The notes under the pieces are model-generated. The model was not told the DNA's origin. It saw nothing but the letters and a program-made list of their open reading frames with translations, and ran no database searches. From Bryobacterales bacterium (GTDB lineage: Bacteria > Acidobacteriota > Terriglobia > Bryobacterales > Bryobacteraceae), in the NCBI GenBank assembly GCA_020847975.1, contig JADLBD010000089.1:1-62738 (forward strand): a DNA stretch of 62,738 nucleotides, in the 5' to 3' direction. Shown here one piece after another: positions 36,415 to 45,699 of this stretch (position 1 is the stretch's first letter; each line of letters starts with the position of its first letter). A program made the position numbers and the translations under genes.

Positions 36415-36634
36415 TCAGCCAACAAAACTAACGAAATGTCCGTAGGCTGCCACGGCCTCATCGGCGGTCAGCAAGGTCAGTTGCTCCATCTTCGCCTGCG
36501 CGATCAGCATACGGTCGAAGGGGTCACGGTGATGCCATGGAAGCAATCCTACCCAGGCTTTCTTTCAGCCGGAGTTCCTGATGGACTGTTGGCCAGCCCC
36601 ACAGCGGCAAGCGCGTATCCAGCACAACCTTCAC
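36415..36634 (-). pseudogene. Degraded VapC-like PIN-domain toxin
   Basis: From a GTG overlapping the antitoxin stop, the first frame reads [14 protein letters not shown], like the PIN N-terminus M-K-x-L-L-D-T-x, and stops after 36 codons. A second frame reads LLPWHHRDPFDRMLIAQ and then LLTADEAVAAYG, which is the PIN C-terminus. The total is about 75 residues versus about 130 for VapC, so the middle is deleted and the reading frame is broken. The first aspartate survives, but the missing centre removes the other acidic residues. It is a relic, almost certainly without RNase activity. Confidence 0.75.
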
Positions 36635-36903
36635 TTCCTTGGCTCCAGCATGCCAAACGCGTCCGCCATGTCTGCCGGAAGAGCATCAAAGTCGTCCGCA
36701 ATCCGGATTTGCCCGGCCATCGATCCCGGTTTCCGTGGTCCTGCCGGTCCTCGATAGGCAACCAGCTTGGCCACTGGCTTGCCGGCTTTGGCGAGGATGA
36801 CCTCGTTCCCTTTCTGAACTTCTTCAATCAGCGCGGAGAGTTGGGCCTTGGCTTGGGAAATATTGCGCACTACCATGCCCCAACGTAGCATGACTGGCTT
36901 CAT
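36631..36903 (-). CDS. Phd/YefM-family antitoxin
   Basis: A 90-residue protein with [41 protein letters not shown], the Phd/YefM DNA-binding and dimerisation motif, then an acidic tail that would normally bind the toxin. The start at 36903 has an AGAGGAG site 6 bp upstream; a shorter version beginning MVVRN is also possible. It sits directly before the broken toxin gene (4-bp overlap), so it is an orphan or may control other promoters. Confidence 0.85.
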   Translation of the reverse strand: MKPVMLRWGMVVRNISQAKAQLSALIEEVQKGNEVILAKAGKPVAKLVAYRGPAGPRKPGSMAGQIRIADDFDALPADMADAFGMLEPRK

Positions 36904-36990
36904 CCTCATCTCCTCTCTACCACTGATGTCGAACGGCGCACCCGCGGATCGACAGCCTGCCGCGGTTTTTTTATCATCGAAGAATGTCGC

Positions 36991-38238
36991 ATGGATGCCC
37001 ACACCGCGGTTGATTCGCTCTACCGCTCCGATTGGGGCCGCATCGTCGCCACGCTCATCCGCATGGTGGGCGATTTCGATGTGGCCGAGGACGCCGCGCA
37101 GGAGGCGTTTGCCGCCGCCGTCAATCAATGGCCGGCGTCCGGAGTGCCCAAGCATCCGCGGGCCTGGATCATCGAGACGGCGCGCCACAAGGCAATCGAT
37201 CATCTGCGCCGGCAGTCGCGCGTCGAGGCCTTGTCGGATTCCACGGAAGCGGGCGCCGCGCCGCCGGACTACGATCCGCGGGAAATCCCCGACGACCGGC
37301 TGCGGCTGATCTTCACCTGCTGCCACCCGGCCTTGTCTCTCGATGCACAGGTGGCGCTCACGCTGCGCACTCTCGGCGGCCTTGAAACGGATGAAATTGC
37401 GCGCGCCTTCCTCGTGCCCACGCCAACCATGGCGCAGCGCCTGGTGCGCGCCAAACGCAAGATTCGCGACGCGCGGATCCCCTATGCCGTCCCCGGCCGG
37501 AAAGAGATGCCCCAGCGGCTGGAAGCCGTGCTCACGGCGATCTATCTCATCTTCAACGAAGGCTATGGAGCCACTCGGGGAGAGTCCCTCATTCGAACCG
37601 GCCTCTGCGCGGAGGCCATTCGTCTGGCGCGGCTCCTGCGTGCGCTGATGGCTCCGCAGACGCCCGCGGAGGTCACGGCGCTGCTCGCGCTCATGCTGCT
37701 CCACGATTCACGCCGCCCGGCACGCCTCAGCGCCGAAGGAGACCTCGTTCTGCTCGAAGATCAGGACCGCGGTCTCTGGAATCACCAGCAGATTACCGAA
37801 GCGCTGCCGCTCGTCGAGGAAGCACTTCACGGAGGCCCCGGACCATATGCGCTGCAGGCCGCCATCGCCGCCGTTCACTGTTCCGCGCCGCGGGCCGAAG
37901 ATACGGACTGGCGCCGGATTGTCCGCCTGTACGATCTGCTGCTGCGATTGCAGCCGTCTCCCGTCATCGCGCTGAACCGTGCGGCGGCAGTGTCGATGGC
38001 CGATGGCCCCCTGCCGGCGCTGGCGCTGATCGACGCCCTCGCCGCTGATGGGGAACTCGAGAACTACCATCTGCTTCACGCCTCACGCGCCGAAATGCAA
38101 CGCCGCCTCGGGCGCTTCCCGGAAGCGGCCCAAAGCTACAGGAAGGCGCTCGCCCTCGCCACGAACGAAACCGAACGGCGTTTCCTCGAGAGGCGCCTGG
38201 CTGCGCTTGTCAACTCTCCTTCAAACGCCGAACGCTGA
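36991..38238 (+). CDS. ECF42-group RNA polymerase sigma factor
   Basis: A 415-residue ECF sigma factor with sigma2 (about 8-75, [16 protein letters not shown]), sigma4 (about 110-170, [29 protein letters not shown]) and the long C-terminal extension (ARIPYAVP ... LNEGYGAT-like [12 protein letters not shown] ... TPR-like [14 protein letters not shown]) typical of ECF42. No anti-sigma gene is adjacent; regulation in this group depends on the C-terminal domain. It is divergent from the DGPF/VOC pair, with a toxin-antitoxin remnant in between. Confidence 0.93.
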   Translation: MDAHTAVDSLYRSDWGRIVATLIRMVGDFDVAEDAAQEAFAAAVNQWPASGVPKHPRAWIIETARHKAIDHLRRQSRVEALSDSTEAGAAPPDYDPREIPDDRLRLIFTCCHPALSLDAQVALTLRTLGGLETDEIARAFLVPTPTMAQRLVRAKRKIRDARIPYAVPGRKEMPQRLEAVLTAIYLIFNEGYGATRGESLIRTGLCAEAIRLARLLRALMAPQTPAEVTALLALMLLHDSRRPARLSAEGDLVLLEDQDRGLWNHQQITEALPLVEEALHGGPGPYALQAAIAAVHCSAPRAEDTDWRRIVRLYDLLLRLQPSPVIALNRAAAVSMADGPLPALALIDALAADGELENYHLLHASRAEMQRRLGRFPEAAQSYRKALALATNETERRFLERRLAALVNSPSNAER

Positions 38239-38267
38239 TCTGCTGAACGCTCGAGTGCGTGCTGAAT

Positions 38268-38867
38268 CTAATAAGGGCAGAACGGGCCGCCGCTGACCAC
38301 CAGTTGATACAACTCCCGCAGAGGCGCTGGAGCCGACTGCGGATCGATGGCATCCTCCAGAGGAGCATTCCCATAAACGCCAAGCAGGCAAAGCAGGAGG
38401 CGGTGCTGGCCGACGGCGACACTTTCCATGCGAAGACTGAGGTGGAGCGGTTTGATTCCGGAAGGATGCTGCTCATAGTCATCGGTGAGCACGTGCAGGC
38501 GGCCGTAACTCTTGCTGCCGCCCCAGCGGTGGGCGGTGACAATGGCGTTGGCCACTTTGCAGTTGCGGCAGGCCAATCCCGTTCCGCAGCCGCCTTCAGC
38601 CTGTAGGACGTTCACACAAGCCAGAACCTCGCCGAAGCGCCTGCCGAGTATTTCCCGTAAGCCGCCGGCGTCGCACAAGGCGAGGAATGCGCGATTGGCG
38701 TAGACCACCTGGCGGTGCTCGTTGAACAAGAGTAATGGCTGGGGGACCTTCTCGAGCGCGTTCGGGAGAGGAGCCCAGGCCATGATCTCGGCATGGATCG
38801 CGTTCACCACCTCGGTGGGCGCAACTTCCGGCGAGAGAAACGCCGACTGCTCAATGCGCTCGCTCAT
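38268..38867 (-). CDS. Standalone PAS-domain protein with a cysteine cluster
   Basis: A 199-residue protein with one PAS domain at about 40-160 (PLLLFNEHRQVVYANRAFLALC) and a GGCGTGLACRNCKV cluster (about 92-105) seen in PAS modules of phosphatases and kinases. No output domain is present. The cluster could bind a metal or Fe-S centre, which is inference. It lies convergent with the ECF42 gene and 54 bp upstream of the IclR gene on the same strand sense. Confidence 0.72.
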   Translation of the reverse strand: MSERIEQSAFLSPEVAPTEVVNAIHAEIMAWAPLPNALEKVPQPLLLFNEHRQVVYANRAFLALCDAGGLREILGRRFGEVLACVNVLQAEGGCGTGLACRNCKVANAIVTAHRWGGSKSYGRLHVLTDDYEQHPSGIKPLHLSLRMESVAVGQHRLLLCLLGVYGNAPLEDAIDPQSAPAPLRELYQLVVSGGPFCPY

Positions 38868-38921
38868 GTCAAGCTTATCGACGCAAAGTGAAACGATTTT
38901 AAGATGCCTGCATCCGTATTG

Positions 38922-39689
38922 CTACGCCGTTCTCTGCCGCGGTGAGCAATAGCCCAGTTTCATCGAAATGCCGTCGCATTCCTGCTTCATCCGCAGGCCC
39001 GCCGCCTTGACTACTTCTTCCGTCAGAACGCTCGCGCTGCCGGAAATGCTCAAAGCCGCAACCGGACGCCCGGCCATGTCCAGGATCGCCGATCCAACGC
39101 AACTGAGGCCGGGCTCGGATACCCCCTGGTCAACGGCGTAACCGGTCTGGCGAACCTGCTTCAGTTCCGGAATGAGTTCTTCGATTCCCGCCGAGGTGTA
39201 GGTCCGGCCGGCCAGAACGGCGACGCGCTCGGAGGGCAGATGCGCCAGGATGCTGCGCCCCAGGGCGGTCTTCGGGAAGGAAAGCATGGTGCCGAGAATG
39301 GCATGCATGCGCACCGAATGTAATCCCTCCACCATGTGGCGGTAGACCAAATGATCTCCTTCCACCACGGCGAGGTTTACCGTCTGCTCGAATTGCGAAA
39401 CCAGGCGCGTCATCGCCGGCCGGGCAAGCTGGGCGAGGGTGGCGCTCAGCGGAGGCTGGCCGAATTTTTCCAGCCGTTCCGAGACGAAATAACGGCCTTG
39501 TGCCCTCTCGAAGCGGACCAGTCCCAACCCATCCAGGCTGCGGAGAATGCGGTTCACGGTCGCCTTCGGCAAACCGACCCGCTCCACCACATCCGCCAGG
39601 CGCAGGCCCTTGCCGTTGCCTTCGTGCAGTACGTCGAGAATCCGGAAGGTCTTCGAGAGGACCTTGATTGGTTCAGACTTGCCGCGCAT
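38922..39689 (-). CDS. IclR-family transcriptional regulator
   Basis: A 255-residue regulator: winged HTH at about 8-70 (LSKTFRILDVLHEGNGKGLRL) and the IclR effector-binding domain at about 80-245, ending in conserved GLSCVGSAILDMAGRPVAALSISG. The ATG at 39689 is 8 bp past the TonB-receptor stop. It probably controls the divergent oxalate-like operon and/or the adjacent TonB receptor; the ligand is not known. Confidence 0.9.
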   Translation of the reverse strand: MRGKSEPIKVLSKTFRILDVLHEGNGKGLRLADVVERVGLPKATVNRILRSLDGLGLVRFERAQGRYFVSERLEKFGQPPLSATLAQLARPAMTRLVSQFEQTVNLAVVEGDHLVYRHMVEGLHSVRMHAILGTMLSFPKTALGRSILAHLPSERVAVLAGRTYTSAGIEELIPELKQVRQTGYAVDQGVSEPGLSCVGSAILDMAGRPVAALSISGSASVLTEEVVKAAGLRMKQECDGISMKLGYCSPRQRTA

Positions 39690-39697
39690 GGACGCCG

Positions 39698-42600
39698 TTA
39701 CCACTGGAAGCGGCCGACGATGATGTGGTGCATGCGCGAAGTGCCGATGTCGGAGAAACTGCCGCGGCCGATGCCGGCGAAGGTGCCGAAGTTGGCGCGG
39801 TTGGCGAGGTTGAAGACGCCGTTCGGATCGGGGAATTGCGGCTCCTTCGTCGGGTTGTTCACGTCCCAGCGGATGCTGAAAATGAGCCGTTCGGTAACTT
39901 TGAACTCCTTGGACAGCGAGAGCTGGGTCCAGCGCAATCCCGGTGACTCGAAGGTGTTCCGTCCCAGCGTTCCCGCCGTGAACGCCGCCGGATAGGCGAA
40001 GGCGTCGAAGCTGTAGTAGCGGTTCTGAGCGCTCAACGGGAAGCGGTTCGGGCCGATGGTCCAATCCTTGGGCTGCGCCTGGTCATTGGGCAGGATCTGG
40101 ATGGGCCGGGAGGCGCCGGGAAGATAGCGATAGGGGCTATTCGCGAAGGTGACGGTGGTGGGCGGGCCGGATTGGAAGGTCTGCGTCCAGGCGAAATCCC
40201 AGTTGCCGAAGACCCAGTTGCTCACGCCGCCGCCGTTCATCCACTTGCGCCCCTTGCCAAAGGGCAGTTCGTAGGTCATGACGCTGACGAAGCGGTGGCG
40301 GACGTCGTAATTGGCGCGGGCCTTCTCGAGCGAGCGGTTGTAGTAGGTGATGCCCGTCGAGGTGCCGTCATCATCCGAGTTGTTGATGGTCTTGCCGAGT
40401 TGATAGAAGGCGTTCAGCGTCAGCCCCTGCGCGAAGCGGCGCTCGAAGCGGAGCATTCCGCTGTGATAGGTGTTGTGCCCATAGTTGGAATAGTGCTGGA
40501 TCGACCCGAATTGGGTGTAGGGCTTGTAGGTCTGGGTCGCGTTGGCAATCTGGTTCAGCGTAGCCGGGTCGCTCGAGATATTCAGCGGAATGGCGTTGAT
40601 GTCCCAGTTGTTCAGCAAACCCACGCCCGAGGATCCCTGGTAGAGAACTTCCACCAGCCAGCTATTGGACAACTGCCGTTGGATGCCCGCTGACCAGTTG
40701 TAAACATAGGGCAGGCGCATGTTGGGATCGAACCAGGAGGCGGAGCGGCCGCTGAAGTTGGAACCCTGGAAAGGAACGCTGCCGTCAGAGGCGGACGGGT
40801 AGCTGAAGGCCGGCGGCCCCTGGGAGAGTAAGAAGGAGTGGCGCGGATCCCCCGGAGCGGCCTGGACGTTGGCTGTGGCCAGGTACTCTTCAAAGTTCTG
40901 GTTGGTGCCGTTCGTCATCAGGTCGATGGCAAAGGCGCCGAAACTGGCGCGGAAGACGGTCTTGGGGGTGAAGGTCCAGGCGAGGCCGAGGCGGGGCTGG
41001 AAGTTGTTGAGGTCGCGGTTGGCGAGGCTGCTCTTGCCATGAACGATAGCTCCCTTGCGGCCGCTGAGCGGATCCGTGGCGTTGGGGTCAAACTGCGACT
41101 GCTGCCCGTACTTCGTGTTGAACGGCGATTCGTACGACCACCGCACGCCCATCTCGATCGAGAGATTCCTCATCGGCCGCCAGGAGTCCTGGAAGTAGAG
41201 GCTGTGCTGCCACCAGCGAGGGAGCCATGTCGCGACATTCCGTGAATAGATGCCTTGCACCACGGTTCCAAGCAGGAGAGAGGCAAGTGCGTTGCCGGTA
41301 TTGGGGCGGAAGGGATATTCGGTGCCGCCCATGCGATATTCGCCGGATGGCTGCGCGATGGGGAGCGAATTGTAACGCGTGCGGATGAGTTCGTACCCCG
41401 CTTGAAAGTGTGGCGGTCATGAACCTTGGTGAAGTTTTCCTGGAAGGTGAAGTCTTCGCCTACCTGGCTCGAACGGCCCTGCGGACCGAGGCCGTAGAAC
41501 ATGCCTCCCCCCGAATTGCGGAACTCGGGAAAGGTCTCCTTGCTGACGTTGGGGATGCCGAGTTTGCCCGCCCAGTCCTGGTTGTAGCTTTCCGGGGTGG
41601 CGCTGAAGACGCGGCGGTTGAAGCCTAAGCGAATTTCGTTGACGGTGGTGGGATTGAAGGTGTAGGAATCGGAGATGGCGACGTTGCTGTAGTCAATCGG
41701 CTTGATATAGACATTGCCGTAAACAATGCCGGTAAGTTCCCGCACCGGCCGTTCTTCGCTCCGGTGGCGAATGAGAGAATAGCGTCCGAAAATCTTATGT
41801 TTGACGCTGAACTGGTGGTCGATCTTGCCGTCGTAACGGGAAAATATGTATCCGCCGAAGGCAGGGATCGTGAGATTGTTGTTCGGGCCGCTTGGGGTGA
41901 TGACGCCGGGATCGGTCTGCGCCTTCCAGGGTTTCAGGTCGATGAGCTTCCGCGCCACCGGATCGAACATCGACTGCGGCACCACATTGCCCGGAAACGG
42001 ATCGCGCGCCCATGCCCCGTTCTCCTGCCTGGTGGTGAACGGATTGTAGATGGGAAAACCCGCGCCGTTGAAGGAAAAATCGCCGGCCAGCATCTGCGGG
42101 CTCGGCACGGTGCCGGTGAAGGTTTCATTGACCTTCTCGTAGTGCTGTTGGAAACCGGCAAAGAAGAAGGTCTTGTCGCGCTTGATTTTGCCGGAAGCCG
42201 TTCCCCCCCATTCCTGGTAGATGAAGTCGCCCTCGCGCGGGAGTTGCTCGAGGTAGGCGCGGTGGATGAGTTTTCCATTGGTGTAGCGGTCTTCAATGGA
42301 CCCGTGGAATTGATTGGTGCCGCTCTTGAAGACCACGCTCAATAACCCGCCGCCGGAGTGCCCGAATTCGGCCGGCGTCCCCGAGGTCCACATCTTGAAT
42401 TCCTGGATCGAGTCAAGGCTGGTGATCATCGTGCGCTGATAGTCGCCTACCTGCCCGACGCCGGGTTCCTTGCCGTTGACCCCATCCATGGAATAGCCGA
42501 TGGCGCGCTGCCGCTGCCCGTTGGCGTGCTGTCCGTTGATATTGGTCATGTCGGGCATGTAGAGCAGGACGCGGTGGACGAACTTCTGCATGACTGGCAG

Positions 42601-43020
42601 TTTCTGCACGAGGTCGCTTTCGAGAATCTGGCCGTTTCCAGCGGTTTCCGTGGTGAGAAGCGGTGTGGTGGCCTCCACTTGAATGGACTCGGTGACGCTG
42701 CCGACTTCGAGCACTACGTTGATGCGCGGCTGTTCATTGATGCGGAGAATCAGTCCGCTCTCCTGGTATTTCTTGAAGCCCGCTGCCTCCACCGTCAGTT
42801 CATAGGTTCCCGAACTGAGGTTGGGGATGTAATAAGAGCCGGCGGCGTTGGTCACGCCCTCGGAGACGAACTGCGTTCCGAGGTTTCGTACCGTAATCTT
42901 GGCGTTCGGAACGAGCGCTCCCGTGGAATCGGTGACCGTGCCGACGACGGTGGCGGCGCCAGTGGTTTGCGCAAAGGCGGAAGCCGGGCAGGCGAGGAGC
43001 AGAAGCACGAGATGTAGCAT
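39698..43020 (-). pseudogene. TonB-dependent receptor, Oar-like, split by a frameshift
   Basis: The N-terminal 540 or so codons from ATG 43020 (signal peptide MLHLVLLLLACPASAFAQ, then a carboxypeptidase-regulatory-like domain at about 20-100 and the plug) read in one frame to about 41400. The rest reads in another frame, with the junction at about 41395-41405: HTFK in the first frame and YELIRTRYNSLPI in the second. A one-base deletion beside a CCCC run explains it. The full receptor would be about 1100 residues with a C-terminal QW. It may be a true loss of function or a sequencing/assembly error. The adjacent IclR and divergent oxalate-type genes suggest it imported a related substrate. Confidence 0.8.
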
Positions 43021-43100
43021 AACCGGGACCCTTTTGTCTGAATGGAATTGAAGCGACAAGGCGAAAAATATCATTGCGGGGAAGGGAAAGCAAGGAAATT

Positions 43101-43160
43101 CGAACAAGCGTGTTTCGCATTGTGGGACGGCGGAAAACACGATTAACGACAATCGTTTGT
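43101..43160. promoter_or_regulatory. Two imperfect dyads between the TonB receptor and the oxalate-like operon
   Basis: The divergent intergenic region (43021-43213) contains CGAACA-AGCG-TGTTTCG at about 43101-43117 and AAACACGATT-AACGAC-AATCGTTTGT at 43135-43160. In the second, 8 of 10 arm positions pair. Both share a CGTGTTT core in one orientation. They are candidate IclR operators serving both directions. Confidence 0.35.
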
Positions 43161-43213
43161 TTCACCTGCGCCCCCATCCGATGCCTCCACATCCCTCCCT
43201 GTTTTTTGACATC

Positions 43214-44719
43214 ATGTTTGGGATGCCCACTCCCAACACCTTGCTCGATGTCATTCAAGCCGCTCCCGCCGCGCGCACCGCGATCATCCTCCCCGAAGCA
43301 GGGATTCATGTGACCTACGAGTCGCTGCGTAACCAGGTGACAGGCATGGCCGGCGCGCTCGCCTCGCTCGGCATTCAAAAAGGCGACCGCATATCGACGG
43401 TGCTGCCCAACGGTTTGCCGGCCATTGTGAGTTTCCTCGCGGCTTCGATTGCCGGGACCGCGGCCCCGCTGAATCCGGGCTACCGCGAGGAGGAGTTCCG
43501 GTTTTATCTCGAGGACACGAACGCGAAGCTGGTCCTGTGCCCGGCCGAGGGAGCGCCGGAAGCGCGGCGGGCCGTCGCGGCGCTGGGGATTCCGGTGCGC
43601 TCTCTCGAGATGGATGCAGCCGGCGTGGTGCGAATCGTAGACGCGCCGGGCGGAAAGACCGCATCCGCGCCATCGCCCGATGACGTGGCGCTGGTGCTGC
43701 ACACCAGCGGCAGCACCGGGCGTCCGAAGCGCGTTCCCATTCTGCATCGCAACATTGCGGCGTCGGTGTGCAATATCGTGGCGCATTATTCGCTGACGCA
43801 AGAAGACACGGCGCTCTGTGTAATGCCGCTGTTTCATGTGCACGGGCTGGTGGCATCGACGCTATCCACGCTCTATTCGGGCGGCACCGTGGTGGCGCCG
43901 GCGAAATTCAATCCGCTCTCGTTCTGGCGCACGGTTCGCGACACCCATGTCACCTGGTATTCCGCGGTTCCCACCATTCACAGCCTCCTGCTCTCGCGCG
44001 CCGGCGAAGAGCGTCCCGCGGGAGCCGAAGGACTGCGCTTCATCCGCTCGTGCAGCGCCGCGCTGCCTCCGGAAATGATGGAGAAGATGGAGCGCGTATT
44101 TGGAGCGCCCGTGCTCGAGGCCTACGGCATGACCGAGGCTTCGCACCAGATGGCGTCGAACCCGCGACCACCCGCCGTGCGCAAGCCCGGGTCCGTGGGA
44201 CCGGGGACCGGAATCAAAATCAGCATCATGGACGAAGCGGGCAACCATCTGCCCTCTGCTACGCGCGGCGAGGTGGTGATTCAGGGGCCGAACGTGGTTT
44301 CCGGTTATGAGAACAACCCGGAGGCGAATGCAAAATCGTTCACCAACGGATGGTTTCGCACGGGCGACCAGGGATTTCTCGACGCCGATGGATATCTGGT
44401 GCTTACGGGCCGCATCAAGGAACTGATCAACCGCGGCGGCGAGAAGATCGGACCGCGCGAAATCGATGAGGTGCTGCTGAGCCATCCCGCGGTGGGAGAA
44501 GCGGTGGCATTCGGAGTTCCGCATCCGACGTGGGGAGAAGAGGTGGCCGCGGCGGTGGTGCTGAAGGAACCGGCGACCGAGGCCGATATCCTCGCATTCT
44601 GCAAGCAGCGGCTGGCCGATTTCAAAACCCCGAAGAAGCTCTACATCATTCACACGATTCCGCGCACGGCCACGGGCAAGATCCAGCGGGGCGAGGTAGC
44701 CAGGGCGCTCACCGCATGA
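43214..44719 (+). CDS. AMP-dependent acyl-CoA ligase, oxalate-CoA-ligase-like
   Basis: About 501 residues of the ANL family with HTSGSTGRPKRVP (ATP loop), EAYGMTEASHQM, GWFRTGDQGFLD and GRIKELINRGGEKIGPREID, and a C-terminal Lys in PRTATGKIQRG. The text TEASHQMASNPRPPAVRKPGS and the overall order are closest to oxalyl-CoA synthetases (AAE3/Pcs60 type) as remembered. The PanE and OxlT neighbours agree with oxalate as substrate, but other short dicarboxylates are possible. The N-terminus is uncertain: in-frame ATGs occur at 43157, 43181, 43214 and 43223. The stop overlaps the next ATG (ATGA). Confidence 0.8.
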   Translation: MFGMPTPNTLLDVIQAAPAARTAIILPEAGIHVTYESLRNQVTGMAGALASLGIQKGDRISTVLPNGLPAIVSFLAASIAGTAAPLNPGYREEEFRFYLEDTNAKLVLCPAEGAPEARRAVAALGIPVRSLEMDAAGVVRIVDAPGGKTASAPSPDDVALVLHTSGSTGRPKRVPILHRNIAASVCNIVAHYSLTQEDTALCVMPLFHVHGLVASTLSTLYSGGTVVAPAKFNPLSFWRTVRDTHVTWYSAVPTIHSLLLSRAGEERPAGAEGLRFIRSCSAALPPEMMEKMERVFGAPVLEAYGMTEASHQMASNPRPPAVRKPGSVGPGTGIKISIMDEAGNHLPSATRGEVVIQGPNVVSGYENNPEANAKSFTNGWFRTGDQGFLDADGYLVLTGRIKELINRGGEKIGPREIDEVLLSHPAVGEAVAFGVPHPTWGEEVAAAVVLKEPATEADILAFCKQRLADFKTPKKLYIIHTIPRTATGKIQRGEVARALTA

Positions 44720-45699
44720 GATTCCTCATTGCCGGAGCGGGCGCCATCGGCGGATACATCGGCGCGAAGATGGCGCGCGCCGGGCAGGATGTGACGCTGT
44801 TTGCCCGCGGAGCGCACCTCGCGGCGATGCAACACAACGGGCTGAAGGTGCTGAGCGCGGATGGGGATTTCGAGGCGCGCCCGCGCATCATCGCGAGCCT
44901 CGAGGAAGCGGGCGATGTGGACGTCATCATCCTCGGCGTGAAAGCGCACGGCTTGACCACCCTTGCCCCCCAGTTGAAGCCGCTGATCCATGAGCACACT
45001 ACCGTGGTGAGCACGCAGAACGGCGTGCCGTGGTGGTATTTCCACATTGGAGCCGCAGAGTTTTCCGGCATTCATCTCGAGCGCGTGGATCCCGGAGGCG
45101 TGGTCAACGCTTCGATTCCTCCCGGAAAGGTGGTCGCCTCCATCGTGTATCTCGGGACCGATATCGTCGAGCCGGGAGTGATCCGCCACACCGAAGGGAA
45201 TCGCATCTCCCTCGGTGAGCCGGACGGCTCCCGTTCCGAGCGCTGCCGCGCCATCGCCGGGGCGCTGATCCAGGCGGGGCTGCGTTGTCCCATTACCACC
45301 CGCATTCGCCACGAGATCTGGGTGAAGCTGTTGGGAAACGTGGCGTTCAATCCCATCAGCGCCCTCACCCGCGCGACGCTGGCCGCGATGGCGCGCCACC
45401 CGGAAGTGTGTCCGGTGGCGCGAAACATCATGAGCGAGGTGGAGGCCGTGGCGGCGAAACTCGGCATCGAGCTTCCGGTCTCCATTGACCAGCGTATTGC
45501 CGGAGCAGCGAAGGTGGGAGAGCATAAGACCTCGATGCTCCAGGACCTCGAGGCAGCCCGGCCGATGGAGCTGGAAGCCGTGGTGGGAGCCGTGGTGGAA
45601 CTGGGCGATCGGCTCTCCGTCCCTATGCCGCATACGCGCACCGTCTATGCCTGCGCCAAACTCTTGGAAACAACGCTTGCGCAAAGGAGGGCACATTGA
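44716..45699 (+). CDS. Ketopantoate-reductase-family enzyme, possible oxalyl-CoA reductase
   Basis: A 327-residue NAD(P)H-dependent reductase of the PanE/ApbA family. The N-terminal nucleotide-binding motif is GAGAIGGYIGAKMA; the conserved Lys and Asn of ketopantoate reductases are seen in GVKAHG (Lys) and QNGVPWW (Asn). The C-terminal helical domain includes WVKLLGNVAFNPISALT. In Methylobacterium extorquens the PanE2 member of this family reduces oxalyl-CoA to glyoxylate, and this gene sits between an oxalate-CoA-ligase-like gene and an OxlT-like gene. A pantothenate-pathway role is less likely given the setting but cannot be excluded. Confidence 0.83.
   Translation: MRFLIAGAGAIGGYIGAKMARAGQDVTLFARGAHLAAMQHNGLKVLSADGDFEARPRIIASLEEAGDVDVIILGVKAHGLTTLAPQLKPLIHEHTTVVSTQNGVPWWYFHIGAAEFSGIHLERVDPGGVVNASIPPGKVVASIVYLGTDIVEPGVIRHTEGNRISLGEPDGSRSERCRAIAGALIQAGLRCPITTRIRHEIWVKLLGNVAFNPISALTRATLAAMARHPEVCPVARNIMSEVEAVAAKLGIELPVSIDQRIAGAAKVGEHKTSMLQDLEAARPMELEAVVGAVVELGDRLSVPMPHTRTVYACAKLLETTLAQRRAH

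Noticed and set aside
36631..37704. A 357-codon minus-strand frame including the antitoxin
   Set aside because: Only the last 90 codons are a real antitoxin; the rest overlaps the ECF42 gene in antisense and lacks any domain.
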